From Chrysaora quinquecirrha (lineage: Eukaryota; Cnidaria; Scyphozoa; Semaeostomeae; Pelagiidae): 64,000 nt of DNA. Location: contig JACTAT010000113.1 in the NCBI GenBank assembly GCA_014526335.1, positions 483,858 to 547,857 on the forward strand, given 5' to 3'. A model generated the notes under the pieces. The model ran no database searches, had not been told where the DNA came from, and worked only from the letters and a program-made list of their open reading frames with translations. The position numbers were made by a program, and so were the translations under genes. Position 1 is the first letter of the stretch. Each line of letters begins with the position of its first letter. Below, piece after piece: positions 10,848-22,637 of this stretch.

Positions 10848-13800
10848 TAATTTTTCAGCGAATCTTGAACCTGTATAATAAAGAATGAAAATTTAATTCT
10901 AGACTTAAAATCAAATTTTAAAGGAAATTAACCTTGAAGAAAAGGGGTGAAACTAATTTTCATGAAATTGAATTCAACTAAATTAGGTAAATTGGTGTTT
11001 AAATCAAATGTGGATACTAACCTTATAAACAGCTTTTAAATTTGAAGATAGAATGTCGTTCACCCTGAAAGTAAAGGAGAATAATAATAATAAGTATAAT
11101 AAGAATGATAAGTTCAGTCAAGTTTACTAGAGTAAAGCAAAGTAAAGTAAAGTAAAGTAAAGCAATAATAAAGAAAAGTTAAGTAAAGTTAAGTTAAGTA
11201 AATAAAGTAAAGTACTTAACTTTACTAAGTAACTTTACTTAACTTTACTTAACTTTACTTTAACTTAACTTTACTTTAACTTTACTTTAACTTTACTTTA
11301 CATTAACTTAACTTAACTTTACTTAACTTCACTTAACTTCACTAAAGTACTTAACTTAACTGAGTAATTTACTTTACTTAATAAAGTGAAGTTAAGTAAA
11401 TCAAAGTATAGTAAACTTCAGTTAAGTAAAGTAAATTAGAGTTAAGCAAAGTAAAGGAAAGTAGAGTAAAAAAAAGTTAAAAAGAGTAGAGTAAAGTGAA
11501 GCAAAGTAAAGTAAAGTAAGGTAAAGAAGAGTATAATAAAGTAAAGCAAAGTAAAGAAAAGTAGAGGAAAATAAAGTAGAGAAAGTAAAGAAAAGCAAAA
11601 AAAGGGAAGTAAAAAGGGAAGAGCAAAGGAAAGAAGAATAAAGTAGAGTAAATAGAAGTAAATTAAAGCAAGGTAAAGTACAGAAAGTAAAAGAAAGTAA
11701 AGAGAAGTAGAGTAGAGTAGAAAAAAGTAAAGACAAATAAAGTAAAGCAACGCGAAGTGAAAGGTGAAGGAAAGACAATTCAAAAGAAATTCAATGAAAA
11801 AAACATAAAGAAGAAAACGAAAAAATTCATGAAACTTGGATGATTCTCACCTTTTTAATTTGCCCGAGTAGGGATTTTGTTCAGATGACGATAATTTCAA
11901 ATTTGAAGACGTGCATAATCTAAAATTGAAAAAAAACTTAAGATTACGTCTCTCGCTCAATATCGCAACTGGTCATAGCCCTGAGTTCCAAGAGAACAAG
12001 CGAAGAGGACTAGATTTCGCGAAAACTTTGTCAGAAATCCTTTTTTCTTACGGAAATCCGTGACAACTTTTACCCCCCCCCCCTTCCCTGGGGCACTCTT
12101 TGACATTTGGGTAGTGGGAATGTGCGGCTTTTACCCCTTACTCCAAGGGGATATGAATAAAACCCCATAACATAACAATCATGACAGATTACCAATAATA
12201 ACACATTAAGCAATACTCACGGCGAATAACTCTGGTTTCTTTCAGCAAATATTTGACTAAGACTATTAATTTTGTATAGGAGAAACAGCGACATAATTCC
12301 CAGAATGATGATTCTATAAAAAAAGAAATTAGGTTAGCAAAAAGCTTTTTCTTCTAAGATTTCTTAAAACTTAGCTCGTTGGGTAACTGATTATACTTAC
12401 ATGATAGAAATGAAAAAGTAGATTGACATGTAATTCACCAGCCTAAAAAGATAAATATAATAGGTAACACAAATTTAACGCAAAGTAAAGCAAAGTAAAG
12501 TAAAGTAAACCACGGGGAAGTCGAATAAAGTAGAGTTTAATATAGAAGAATAGATAGCAAAGCAAAGTCAACTCAGGTAAATAAAAGTAAAACAAGTTAA
12601 AGTACAGTAGAAAATGAAAGGTAGAGAAAAGTAAAGTAAAACAGAGTAACGCAAAGTAGAAAAAGTAAAGAAGAGTAAAGTAAATTAAAGTAGCGTAACG
12701 AAAAGTAAAGCAAAGTGAAATAAAGTTAAGTTAACTTAAGTTAATTAAATTACGCTAAAGTAAATTGAAGAAAAGTGAAGTAACGTTAAGTTAAGTAAAG
12801 TAAAGTAAAGGTAAAGCAAAGTGAAGTAAAGAAAGCCAAAGTAAAAGAAATTGGTAAAATAAGGAAAAGTAAGGTAAAGTAAGGTCACTTAAGGTAAAAT
12901 AAGGTAAATAAGGTCTCTTAAGGCAAAGAAAGGTCACTTAAGGCAACGTAAGGTAAAGTAAGGTCACTTAAGGGAACGTAAAGTAAAGTAAGGTCACTTC
13001 AGGTAACGTAAGGTAAAGTAAGGTCACTTAAGCTAACGTAAGGCAAAGAAAGGTCACTTAAGGAAAAGTAAGGTAAAGTTAGGTCACTTAAGGTAACGTA
13101 AGGTGACGTATGGTCACTTAAGGTAACGTAGGGCAAAGAAAGGTCTCTTAAGGTAAAATAAGGTGAAGTATGGTCACTTAAGGTAACGTATGGTAAAGAA
13201 AGGTCTCTTAAGGTAAAATAAGGTGAAGTATGGTCACTTAACGTAACGTATGGTAAAGAAAGGTCTCTTAAGGTAAAATAAGGTGAAGTATGGTCACTTA
13301 AGGTAACGTAGGGCAAAGAAAGGTCTCTTAAGGTAAAATAAGGTGAAGTATGGTCACTTAAGGTAACGTAAGGTGACGTATGGTCACTTAAGGTAACGTA
13401 GGGCAAAGAAAGGTCTCTTAAGGTAAAATAAGGTGAAGTATGGTCACTTAACGTAACGTATGGTAAAGAAAGGTCACTTAAGGTAACGTAAGGTAATGTA
13501 AGGTCACTTAAGGTAACGTAAGGTAAAGTAAATAAAGCAAAGCAAAGCAAATTAAAATAAAGAAACAGTTCTTTAAGAAAGTTATAAATATTTTAGTATT
13601 TGTACCTGTGCCTAACAGCATTGAAAGTTTTTGAAGCACAATTTGAAATTTGCTTGACACATTTTGCAGCAGATTTTATATAGAAACGATTCGCATCAAA
13701 ATGTCCAGCGGCAGCTAAAACAAAGGAAAATTGGTCTTTAAAATACAGGTTTTGCCCTTACTTTTAGCTAGATGGTAAAATATAACAATATGATTCATTG

Positions 13801-16800
13801 ATGCATTATCATACTAGGGTTGACTCGAGCGTCTCGTAACGACTTCAGGAGGGAGGGGGGGTTTCGATTTCGTTACAATATTCTTATTTTGTGTTTTGCT
13901 TTCTACAGCTGCAAGTTAGACTTATTGCATGAACCGTAGTTATCGCTATTGAGTCTATGCTTGACGCTCAAACTACTCTGAGAAAACAGCTGTATGGTTG
14001 TTAATGTTGTTATTGCCGTTTGCGAAAAGTGGGGTTCATGTAATAAATCTAGCTGCAAGTTACATTGGAAAGGAGGGCCTAATTTTCCAGAAAGTGGCGT
14101 TACATGACGTTAGAATGACCCTGTACTTGAAAATTGTTTAGAAATTTTAGAAATACATACTTATTTCTGGATTGTAAGACTCGTTTTTCCGCTTCCAAAG
14201 CCTCAAAGCTTTCCTATTTCTAACGATGTGTAACTCTCTCAAATCTGATTCCGTATGCCACTTACAAAGTGGAATTCCAGTCCCAATTCTTAAATCTGTC
14301 CTTCTATAATCTTCTTGCTGCCTTATTGTGTTTTTACAAACGATAGCCGGATACATATGTGTCGTATTTCTGGTGAAAATTGGTGTTGAAAATCTCAACA
14401 TGTCTAAATCATTATCACTGAAGTTTCCTCGTGTATCAAAACTGCATTCTGAAACAGATGCCCTTGTTGCATTGTGATTATAGTCTGTTTCATCAAGGGT
14501 ACCTAGGAAAAAATTATTCACAGATTAACGTTTGTCTTGTAAGAACCACTTAAAATACTCAAAATCTACTGTTTTAAGTTGTAATGGTTTATAGTACGAA
14601 AAAGGTGGGTCACATGTCAAATTTACGATGTCTTATTGGCTAATACTGAATTATCCCGAGCCAATAAAACTGCTTCTTATGAAGGTACTATGGCATCGTG
14701 GTCTAATCAAGCCAGCGAGGTTGGGGTTTGAGACCAAGCTGCTGTAGCATTACAGAAAGAGCCGAGGTCTCGTTAGGTCATCTACTTCTGAGATTCTAGC
14801 GACTGGCGCTCAATACACCATGTCTCCGTCATCTTCTTTGAATTTCTTTGTACCAGCGATTGGTCAGCAAATTTTATGATTATTAATGCACAGACTATGT
14901 AGATACTGTGTATTTTACATTGATGGCTTGGTTATGCTTACGTCTATGGAAAATACAGCTGTAGATAATAGACTTATTACCCGAGTTGTAGTTATCCCTA
15001 TTTGGTGATAGTCTCAGTTTGATGAGCGATAACTGGGACTCAGGTAATAAGTCTAGGTAAATAACTAAAATTTTCGTACCAATTTTTTTCGTTCTCGTGT
15101 CGTCGTCAGAGTGGGATTTCTGAAAATACAATTTCAGGGTTAATACCATTTGAATATAAGGAACGTCTTTGATTAGACAGAAATACAACCAGAGAATTAG
15201 TCATATCAGAATATGTTTCACTAGATCTGAGAGATAAATCAAGGCGAAATTGAGAGAAAATTCAGGAAAAAACGAGGGAATAAACTACGAAAAATTAATA
15301 GCAGATTCAAATAATTCAATTTCACCTTGTCATGAATGGCTGCTTTCCATGTTCTTGAGAGCAATCTGAAGACTGTTTCTCGTGATAGAAATGAGCAGAA
15401 GAAAAACTGAAATTAAAGAATCAGAGATTGCAGTTTGCTGTTAAAAGAAACAAATTTTATGATAGGAAAAAGCACTTTCAAAAGCAGGGTTGCATGTAAG
15501 TTAAAAGCAGAAACTTAGAAATTTAAAGCAAAATTATAAGTTAGAGTAAGAGTAAAAGTAAACGTAAACGTAAGAATAAAGTAAAAGTAAGAAAGAATAA
15601 AAGTAAAAGTAAAAAAGAATAAAAGTAAAAGTAAAATTAAAACAAAAGTAAGAGTAAGAGTAAACATAATCGTAAACGAAAAAAATGTACTAGGCTACCA
15701 AATTATACATAAACGTTGTCAACATGAAAATGGAAGTAAAAAATAAAAGGAAAAGTAAAAAGAAAAGTAAAAGTAAAGATAAGAGTAAAAATGAAAGTAA
15801 AAGTTAAGGTGAAAAAAGTAAAAGCAAAAGTAAAAGTAAAAATAAAAGTAAAAGTAAAACAGAACAGAAACTAGAACAAAAATAAAAAACGTTAAAAAAG
15901 GTTAAAAAAGTATCAAAGAAAAAAAAAAGGTGCAGTGAAAGATTTAAGTACAGAAAGTACAGAAATAAAAGTACAGAGACTAGAGTAAATCCAAAGAAAA
16001 AGTAAGAGCAAAATAACAGTGAAAGTGAAAATGAAAAGAAAATTAGTTAAATGTTGAAAAAAGTTTAACAATTATCTTACCCTTCTCTGAGGAGTTTGTA
16101 TAGATATAGCATTTGGAACAACAAAAGCAGTTCGTTCTCGACACAGACCAATAATCTCCTTCATTTCAATCGTTTCCTGCAAGCAAACATGAACATTTTA
16201 GTAAGAAACGTGAGGGAAGCTAGCATTTTTTCTCTCACATATTTGAGAGAAAAAAGAAGTTCTTTTGTTAAGTTAAGAAGAAATAAGTTGATAAACTCTT
16301 CTTACTCGTGTTTCGAAGCCGAATATATTCGAGTAAAAACATATCCAATTCTGAGAAACAAACATTTTCCCTTGCAGTAAAATATCTTTGCTAAGTGCGC
16401 ATGTGAACACTAAAAACAAGAGAAGAAAGTTTGAAAACAAAGAATTATTTGTTCGAACTTCAAATGGTTATGAACATCAAGTAAGGGGCAGTCCTGTGAA
16501 TATATCAAAGCTATAGTCGTTTGCTTTTAATACAAGTGCTTGTTGCAGTAAAATATAGGTCTTGCCCAAACGATTGTTGGTCAAACATTTAGATTTGCTT
16601 TACAAGCAATGTTTGACCGTTTGACCACCTCCTTTCTTTGACAAGCAAAATAAATCAAATCTATTGCACTAACTTTTCGAAATAGTTCTAAAAAGTTCAA
16701 AATGTTTGACAAATAATGTTTCACCGCGAGGAGAAACATTTTGGTTAAGAAATCTCAAATGTTTTACAAACAATGTGTGATTGTTTGGCCAGGGCCTAAC

Positions 16801-19800
16801 TCTAAAGCAAGCGTAAACAGAGAGGAAATCACTCCGCGAAATGATGTGTACGAGATTTCTATTAAAACAAAAGGATTTACAAGGGATTTCTATGAAAAAT
16901 ATAGGACTTCTAGTACTAGCAACGGTGGATGAGATTTCCAGGAGTGTATTGCCCCATGGCGTAAAGGAGACAGAAGCAGAAAACGTTAACGCATGCGTAA
17001 CAAGTGAAACACGTGCAACGTTGGGCTTCATGTCCCTGGGAAATCACGTCAGCATAAATGGTGGAAAGGTTTCATTTCACGGTTCACAACTGAAATCCAA
17101 CAGAAAGAGGAGGATTCAGGAAGATTTTGAAGCCGAACAAATGATTTAAGAGAACGAGTGGACACAAAGAAAATATTTCAAGACATGCATCTGTATTTGG
17201 CTTCACTTGGCAAATTTGCAAAGAAAACTCACACGCCACTACTAAGATTTTAAAGCGGAAAATTATGATGGACACGAGGACAGTTGGTCTTTTCGTGGGC
17301 TCATATGTCTCAGCTGTGTTCAAAACGTTTCCACTAAAGGGTGAGTTGAAATTGAAATTAATTTCATGCAAAAGATTTTTTGAAACAGCTTAACAATTGA
17401 GACGAATTTTAACCTTGAAAAGCCTTAAAAATCTGCAAAGCCAAACCAGATGTCAAAACCAAGATTTTTCCCACGTGCAATTTCAGTTCCGACCACCTCG
17501 ACCATTTACATAATTTGAATTTCGAACGGACTAAGACGCATGCGTTTTTTAACTTTTCTGACACCCGCTGGACAATGCAATGATGCAATGCAATGAAGGA
17601 CTCTGAAGATTGAAGATTAGTAAACGGATAAAATATTAACGCATTTTTACTTTTGAACGTTTTGGTAAAAGCAGCGGAAACTACGGCAAAATGAGGCGTA
17701 ACAATCACAATCATAGAAAATAGGCCTTTTATCATTAGGCATTTCCCCAGTCGCAAAAGACGGGTTTCTGTGAAGCGAAGCGTGATTAGCCAGTGTAGGA
17801 CAAAGAAATCGCACGTGCACATTTTACCAGAATTATGCAAATTCGGGGAGATGGAATGGATTTAAATTTTAGAGTACGGGAATAGTTGTATAGTTAGCCC
17901 AAGGGCATTTGACTCCTTGTAAATTTTGTACATCTCTACTGGAAATCCTATCGTTTCATGAAAATCCTTGGAAATCCTTTTGTTTTAATGTAAATCTACT
18001 ACGCCTTTTTGAAGAGTAAAAATGCCCATCGGAGTTAGCCATCCATATGCCGTCGCTAGCTGCCGGAAAAAGGGAGATGCTCCGCAAGATTTGAATTTTG
18101 CCGACTAAATATGCCTCGCAAGTAGACTTATTACCTTCCTCTCACACTTTCGGAAACAGCTTCTAACAACTACAACAACATACAGCTGTTTCCTCAGAGT
18201 GGAGCGAGATGGTTGGAGTAGTTGGAGCGGGGTGGTGGAGTGTGGAGGAGCGTAGACTACGACGAATATAATAACTCCACCTCGCAAGTTTGGACCAACT
18301 GTTATTTTGTCGATTTGCCGACCAAGTATCGATAGTTGGCAGAAGACTCCAGACACCCTTCCCGTATCTACTCCTCAGGACAAAGGACAAAGGTCCCTAA
18401 AGCTCGCAACGTGGTCTTGCTGATGACCTCGCCTCTCTAAGTGCCTTTTTCAAACCAAAGCAAATATTTACCAAGAAAAGATTGTCGCAAAAGATCATGA
18501 TCAACAATGCTGAATGCACTACTATTTCATTTCTTAGAAGTGATAAGTAAATAATCAGCTTCGCAAACATGCAAACAAACAAATAATCGTTCAATGAACG
18601 AGATAAACAAGTAAACAAACTAAGTAAATATAAATTACCATTCAGGGGGAATTCTTCAGGAGGTAGTGAAGGGAACAGCCGATGGAGATCTTCTAGCGGA
18701 TTGCGACTTGAAATCAAAACCTGAAAAAAGATTTTCCATTAACATAGGCTTATCTAATAATGAATATCCTTGAAAAATCCTTGAATATGATCAAGTTGAG
18801 ATCTGTTAAGAAATGTACTGTTTCCAAGTTTTGTATAGCTCAAAGGCCACGTGAGGTTTTTTCGAGGGGGCTGAAATTGGCGGGGGGTAGGGAGCCTTCT
18901 TCCTGAATCCCCTGAATCGATCTTTCACAGCTGTTCGCTTTAAAAGTGGCAAAATGTGCGAAATATTTACAAGCCTTTTCTCAGCTTAAGTGCTTATTTT
19001 CAGAAATAACCCTCACTGTAGCATGCGGAGATTATTGTGAAGATAAGATCATAAGGCCAGATGCTGTTCAAACTCAACCATATACTTTGAAGCAGTTTTT
19101 ATGCCCATTTTAGGCGTACAGATGCGTGAAAAATAGGAGTTTTCTTAGCTTTTTATGTTTATATTTCACGCTTCTTCAAATTGTCTCCTAGATGTGTGAA
19201 AGTTTTCCACAGCTTTTGCGTGTTTGTATTCTACACCCTGACACCCCTGTCTATAGAAACCCCAGAAACACCTTACCACAGTACTACAATTTTCAAGCGT
19301 AAGGTGCGGAACAGCCTTGAAATGAAAAAGCTTCAAGCTGAATTTTATACGTTGCCAAGAGAAGCGACCAAAGTTCTAGTAATCTTTTTCCTCTTGGGTT
19401 TTATCTTGAAATTCAACTCGTTATATTTTGTAGTCATGAAGCAAATCAGTCCTGTGATTTAGCGATTAAACTGCAAAAAATAAGCTCTTCCTTCTTACCC
19501 CGCACAAACGCCTCCAGCTTTCCCGATAAGCACCAACAACGTTCATTTAATCACGATAACACAAAAAATTCCTAATTTGCAACATCATTTCAAACACAAT
19601 TAAAATGTTTTCCAAGAATGTAATATTGCTAACAAGTTACTTTGCTGCTCCAAGCGTTGTACTAGTCCGTGTACAGTACTGATTTATCCAAAGCGTTGCA
19701 TAAAACGCGTTACCGCATCAGCAGCAACGCCAATCTAATGCAAAGCTACCTACGTTAACTGAAAGCATTACTCAACTAATATTAGCCATACTTTCTGAAT

Positions 19801-20400
19801 TACGTGAATTAGGCCCACGAATAAAGAGTGGCGTTGGTGTGATTGAATTCTGACGTCAAATTAGTAAAGAACAACTAAGAGTAATTTCTCTGTTGTCTGC
19901 GTTCAATTTCGCATGAATTTTGGATGAATGCTTCGGGGGTTGGCTTTTGGATTTTCGAACCTGATCGTGGAGAAACTGTGTTTATGCTGGTATTCTCTAA
20001 AGAAATGGCGTTTCATTTAACCACTGATTTTAACTATGTACCCTACATCATACCCTACATGTACTACTACACACATCCAGACGTCCTCAATCATTTATCA
20101 ATCATCACAAGTTTTACTTGCTTATACTATGTGGACATCAAACAGGAAAATAAATTACGAAAGCTTGGCATTTGTTAGCAAAAACATTTAAAAAGAGATC
20201 TTTTAGTTTAGATCCAATAAAACATTTTCCAAAATCAGCCTTGAGTTATGTACTTACAGTGCAACCGGGAGTATAAGAAGTCCAACGACGGAGGGCCCTG
20301 CGTTTCACAAGGTCCAGATCAAAATCATCTTCAGGCGATTTCGATGTGGAAAATAATTCATTCTCAGAAACCAACACAGCGCGCCGAAGACAGCCGGGGG
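10848..20400 (-). CDS. GRAM-domain, single-TM protein (GRAMD2-like)
   Basis: Exons on the minus strand, 5' to 3', all with GT/AG borders and matching phases unless noted: about 20258-20395 (5' border uncertain), 18639-18720, 16081-16176, 15326-15406, 15080-15119, 14161-14502, 13606-13714, 12401-12442, 12221-12313, 11851-11919, 11022-11064 and 10848-10871 (ends VQDSLKN-stop). The GRAM domain is seen as DLHRLFPSLPPEEFPLN, then RERTAFVVPNAISIQTP, then FFFCSFLSRETVFRLLSRTW. The order and spacing match GRAMD2/GRAMD2B, except that the middle GRAM exon (about 37 residues between 18639 and 16176) was not found. A long hydrophobic helix (MSIYFFISI + IIIILGIMSLFLLYK) is split across two exons near the C-terminus. 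No VASt/ASTER domain is visible, which argues for GRAMD2 rather than GRAMD1. Family members sit in the ER and bind plasma-membrane lipids at contact sites. Introns are loaded with satellites and MITEs. Upstream exons may include those at 24526-28375. Confidence 0.75.
11110..11765. repeat. AAAGT/AAGTTA pentanucleotide-type satellite
   Basis: Degenerate runs of AAAGT and its complement ACTTT switch orientation near 11210-11400 and return to the AAAGT sense afterwards, so part of the tract can fold on itself. It lies in an intron of the GRAM gene. Long open frames across it are products of the low complexity. Confidence 0.9.
12478..12870. repeat. AAAGT satellite, second block
   Basis: Degenerate (AAAGT)n resembling the block at 11110. 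It grades directly into the higher-order 30/60-bp array that follows. Confidence 0.85.
12871..13540. repeat. Minisatellite with 30-bp unit and 60-bp higher-order unit
   Basis: The unit is of the type AGGTCACTTAAGGTAACGTA plus AGGTAAAGTA (30 bp). From about 13080 to 13470 the units alternate as a 60-bp dimer (AGGTCTCTTAAGG..., TATGGTCACTTAAGG...). Each unit contains CACTTAAGG. The unit appears to have grown out of the flanking AAAGT repeat. It lies in the intron between GRAM-gene exons 13606-13714 and 12401-12442. The reverse strand is open for over 180 codons only because the unit is a multiple of three. Confidence 0.92.
13917..14051. mobile_element. MITE, TAGACTTATTGC family, with 9-10 bp target duplication
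   Basis: The ends TAGACTTATTGCATGAACC and GGTTCATGTAATAAATCTA are inverted repeats. The element is flanked by GCTGCAAGT at 13908-13916 and again at 14052-14060. A 9-10 bp duplication fits a Mutator-like origin. The family recurs at 14969-15055 and as fragments near 47347 and 51990. Confidence 0.75.
14681..14828 (+). mobile_element. tRNA-derived SINE, copy 2
   Basis: GGTACTATGGCATCGTGGTC at the head and GAGATTCTAGCGACTGGCGC at the tail match copy 1. Box B has decayed (GGGTTTGAGACC). It sits in a GRAM-gene intron. Confidence 0.75.
14969..15055. mobile_element. Short MITE, TAGACTTATTAC family
   Basis: A compact 87-bp palindromic element: TAGACTTATTACCCGAGTT at the left, mirrored by ACTCAGGTAATAAGTCTA at the right, with GTTATC/GATAAC inside. 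It lies 25 bp from the 15080-15119 exon of the GRAM gene. Confidence 0.75.
15530..16050. repeat. AAAGTA hexanucleotide-type satellite
   Basis: Degenerate (AAAGTA)n with AAGAAT variants, a sister of the AAAGT blocks, in the intron between GRAM exons 16081-16176 and 15326-15406. Confidence 0.9.
16565..16796. mobile_element. Palindromic MITE (TTTGACCGTTTGGCCA family)
   Basis: The left end GCCCAAACGATTGTTGGTCA and right end TGATTGTTTGGCCAGGGC are inverted relative to each other. The interior contains CAATGTTTGACCGTTTG and ACATTTTGGTTAAG arms. Confidence 0.65.
16819..16958. mobile_element. hAT-type MITE (copy A), near-perfect 8-bp duplication
   Basis: The ends AGAGGAAATCACTCC and GGAGTGTATTGCCCCATG surround the diagnostic interior (ACGAGATTTCTATTAAAAC, AGGGATTTCTATGAAAA). 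The flanks are GCGTAAAC (16811-16818) and GCGTAAAG (16959-16966). See 51549-51682 for the best-preserved copy. Confidence 0.75.
17900..18032. mobile_element. hAT-type MITE (copy B), perfect 8-bp duplication
   Basis: The interior GGAAATCCTTTTGTTTTAAT and ends CAAGGGCATTTGACTCC / GAGTAAAAATGCCCATCG match the family. It is flanked by exact AGTTAGCC at 17892-17899 and 18033-18040, the 8-bp duplication typical of hAT elements. Confidence 0.85.
18740..20250. other. GRAM-gene intron, nothing further recognised
   Basis: The intron between exons at about 20258 and 18720 contains no repeat with clear ends. The open frame at 19181-19462 has no recognisable domain and is probably chance. Confidence 0.45.
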
Positions 20401-20439
20401 TGTCTAACTTTTTGAACTCGTGTTGTCATAAGAAACCAG

Positions 20440-20808
20440 CACGTTTATAAGAAACCTAGAACTAGACACCCCAAAAGTTAAGAAACTTTTAGAACTAGGA
20501 GGATGGAGTTAAGAAACTTAAGAAATTTTTTTGTCAGTTCTCCAACATACTAATTTCACATTTGTGGACGTGGTAATCAATTCTCAAGCAATTCCGTGCG
20601 ATTTCTCGCACCAGCATGGCTAATTCTTCGTGATACAATAATATTAATAATTTGCTTGCTATATTCACGTTTTTTATTGTTTTTACTGCAATTTATTTGC
20701 ATTAAATTAAGCAACTGTTAAGAAACTTTTAGGACTAAAATTAGGCCAAAAATTAAGAAACTTTTAGAACTAGGCCCTGAGCCAGGTTTCTTATAAAAAA
20801 GAAACGTG
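20440..20808. mobile_element. MITE related to 4576-4948
   Basis: The left end CACGTTTATAAGAAACCT is mirrored by AGGTTTCTTATA plus an A-run plus GAAACGTG. Subterminal AAGAAACTTTTAGAACTAGG occurs at both sides. It lies just upstream of the first recognised GRAM-gene exon. Confidence 0.75.
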
Positions 20809-22478
20809 TATTCCCTTTTCCCTCGTTTGTTCCAATGTTCCACTGGGGATTTCTAAAATGTGTCAAACAAAAACTCCCCTGTAAGACTTTCTATATGTAT
20901 TGGGTCGGCTGTTAGTCACCTCATCTGTTCGAGTGTTCGATCCCTGAAAAAATTAATTGTTCCCTCAAGAGTCCTGCTTGTTCCCTGATCCCCGCATGTT
21001 CCGTTGTTCCACAGAACCCCTATACGTTGTTCCCCATGTTCCGTTGTTCCCCAGAACCCCTATACGACTATGAGTTCTGGGGTTTTCAAACCCAACAAGA
21101 TTTGTAAGGAACCCAAAGAGACAAGATAACCAAATGGTCAATCATTGCTTAAGGAAATCAGGAACGTTGCAGTATCAGGGAATTTCTAGAAATTGCCACA
21201 GTGAAATCAGGTATTGCCAAGAAAGAAATCGAAAGTAGGGGTTGAGCTTTTTATTCGCTCCCTTTTCCTTATTTCTCATTTTTCACTCCCTGTTACCCTT
21301 TTAGGCTCTTGTATTCAGTGTAAAAAGAGTGAGAGCTAAGGATTAGGATTAAGGAAAATAGTGAGGTATATTCTGTGACTATAGGGTGAGAGAAGAGGAA
21401 TTCCAAATTTTTGGAACGAACGTGCAGCGCGGTGGCCTGTTTTCATTCCGTAATCCGCATCTTAAGAAATAGAAGATAAGATCAGAGGGGATTTCTTCAA
21501 AACAGACAATAGGATTTCAAAATTTCATTCAAGATGACGCAAAAAGTTTCATACCACATAATCGTGATTATGATCTTTCTTAACTAACCCCCTTCTAAAA
21601 TCTAATTATAGCAATGTACAACTCTCTTTGATGTTCATTCAGGTCATAGGAATTTTAATACGATATCCTTCGAGTACTACAATATATATTCAAAATAATA
21701 AAATAGCATAACTTCTTCCCGAGAAAAGGCACATATCTTTGAAATTCTTAGCATGGTAGGGGGGGCAGACGTAAACGCAGGGCAATAAAAAATCGCTGGC
21801 AGAAGTCACGTGCATTTTTTGACCAATCACAAACCAATTTAAAGTGATCGACATAAAATCTTGCCTTAAATCAACTCCAGGGGCTAATTCTAATTTGTTG
21901 ACGCAACTTTCTAATTTCAGTCAAACTCGCACAAGTCGGGCTCACATAAGTAGGAATTCTCACAGGTCGGACAGAAATTGCCAATCCCAGGTCCACGCGG
22001 CTTTTGATATTTCTTCGCATAAATCGAAAGTCAACGTTTTTCTGCGTGCTTTCCTCCGACTTTTTCCACGCAAGGCCGCCCCTTTTCAAAAGGATCTCCG
22101 ACAGTTATTGACTTGAGTTGTAATTCATTATTTGCAGGGAGATTTACTTGAACAATTATGAAAGTTGACCGATGGATTGAAAATCCAAAGAAACCTTGAA
22201 ATCAAATCAAGTATGTCAAATATATTTTATCAGTTTTTATCAATAATAATGATACTTTTCTTGGATGAAATCTACAATGCACGCAGCACGCAACTTGTGT
22301 GCAGCCTGGATACGAGATCGAGCCATCCCATTTTGGTGCAAGTCTCGGTTTCATGAGCGATTACTCCTTACTGTGACTAGCTCTTTGGAGATATGGACTA
22401 GCTAGACGAACGATCGTCTCTGATTGAATAACCAAACAGCCAACGACGTTCCCGCTGACCTATAGGTGAATGTGAAAT
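20809..22478. other. Gene-free stretch
   Basis: Contains a short near-duplicate of the words GTTCCGTTGTTCC and AGAACCCCTATACG (around 20990-21065). The open frame at 21844-22116 has no recognisable domain. Nothing else can be supported. Confidence 0.4.
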
Positions 22479-22637
22479 GGTGTTTTAGCGCCAGTCTCTA
22501 GGATCTCAGTAGTAGGTTAACTAATCGAGACCTCGACCCTGGCTTTGACGCTACCGTGGCTGGGCTCGAACCCTGACCAGACTGAGCTTCTGACACCACG
22601 AGTCAGCTGGATTACACCACGACGCCACAGAACCTTT
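22479..22637 (-). mobile_element. tRNA-derived SINE, copy 3 (reverse)
   Basis: The reverse complement has the head GGCGTCGTGGTGTAATCCAG, box B GGTTCGAGCCC-like (GGGTTCGAGCCC) and the tail GATCCTAGAGACTGGCGC. It is the cleanest copy of the family. Confidence 0.8.

Noticed and set aside
11422..11783. Overlapping Leu/Phe/Ser-rich minus-strand frames
   Set aside because: Low-complexity translations of the AAAGT satellite, with no start context or domain.
12999..13550. 183-codon minus-strand open frame rich in LPYVTLSD repeats
   Set aside because: It is a translation of the 30/60-bp minisatellite; the frame stays open because the unit is a multiple of three, and it lies in an intron.
16669..17149. 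Overlapping frames on both strands near 16.7-17.1 kb
   Set aside because: They cover a palindromic MITE and a hAT-type MITE; no exon signal for the GRAM gene was found there.
18105..18390. Overlapping minus-strand frames near 18.1-18.4 kb
   Set aside because: No domain, no splice-phase continuity with GRAM exons, and composition like simple GGAG/GTGG repeats.
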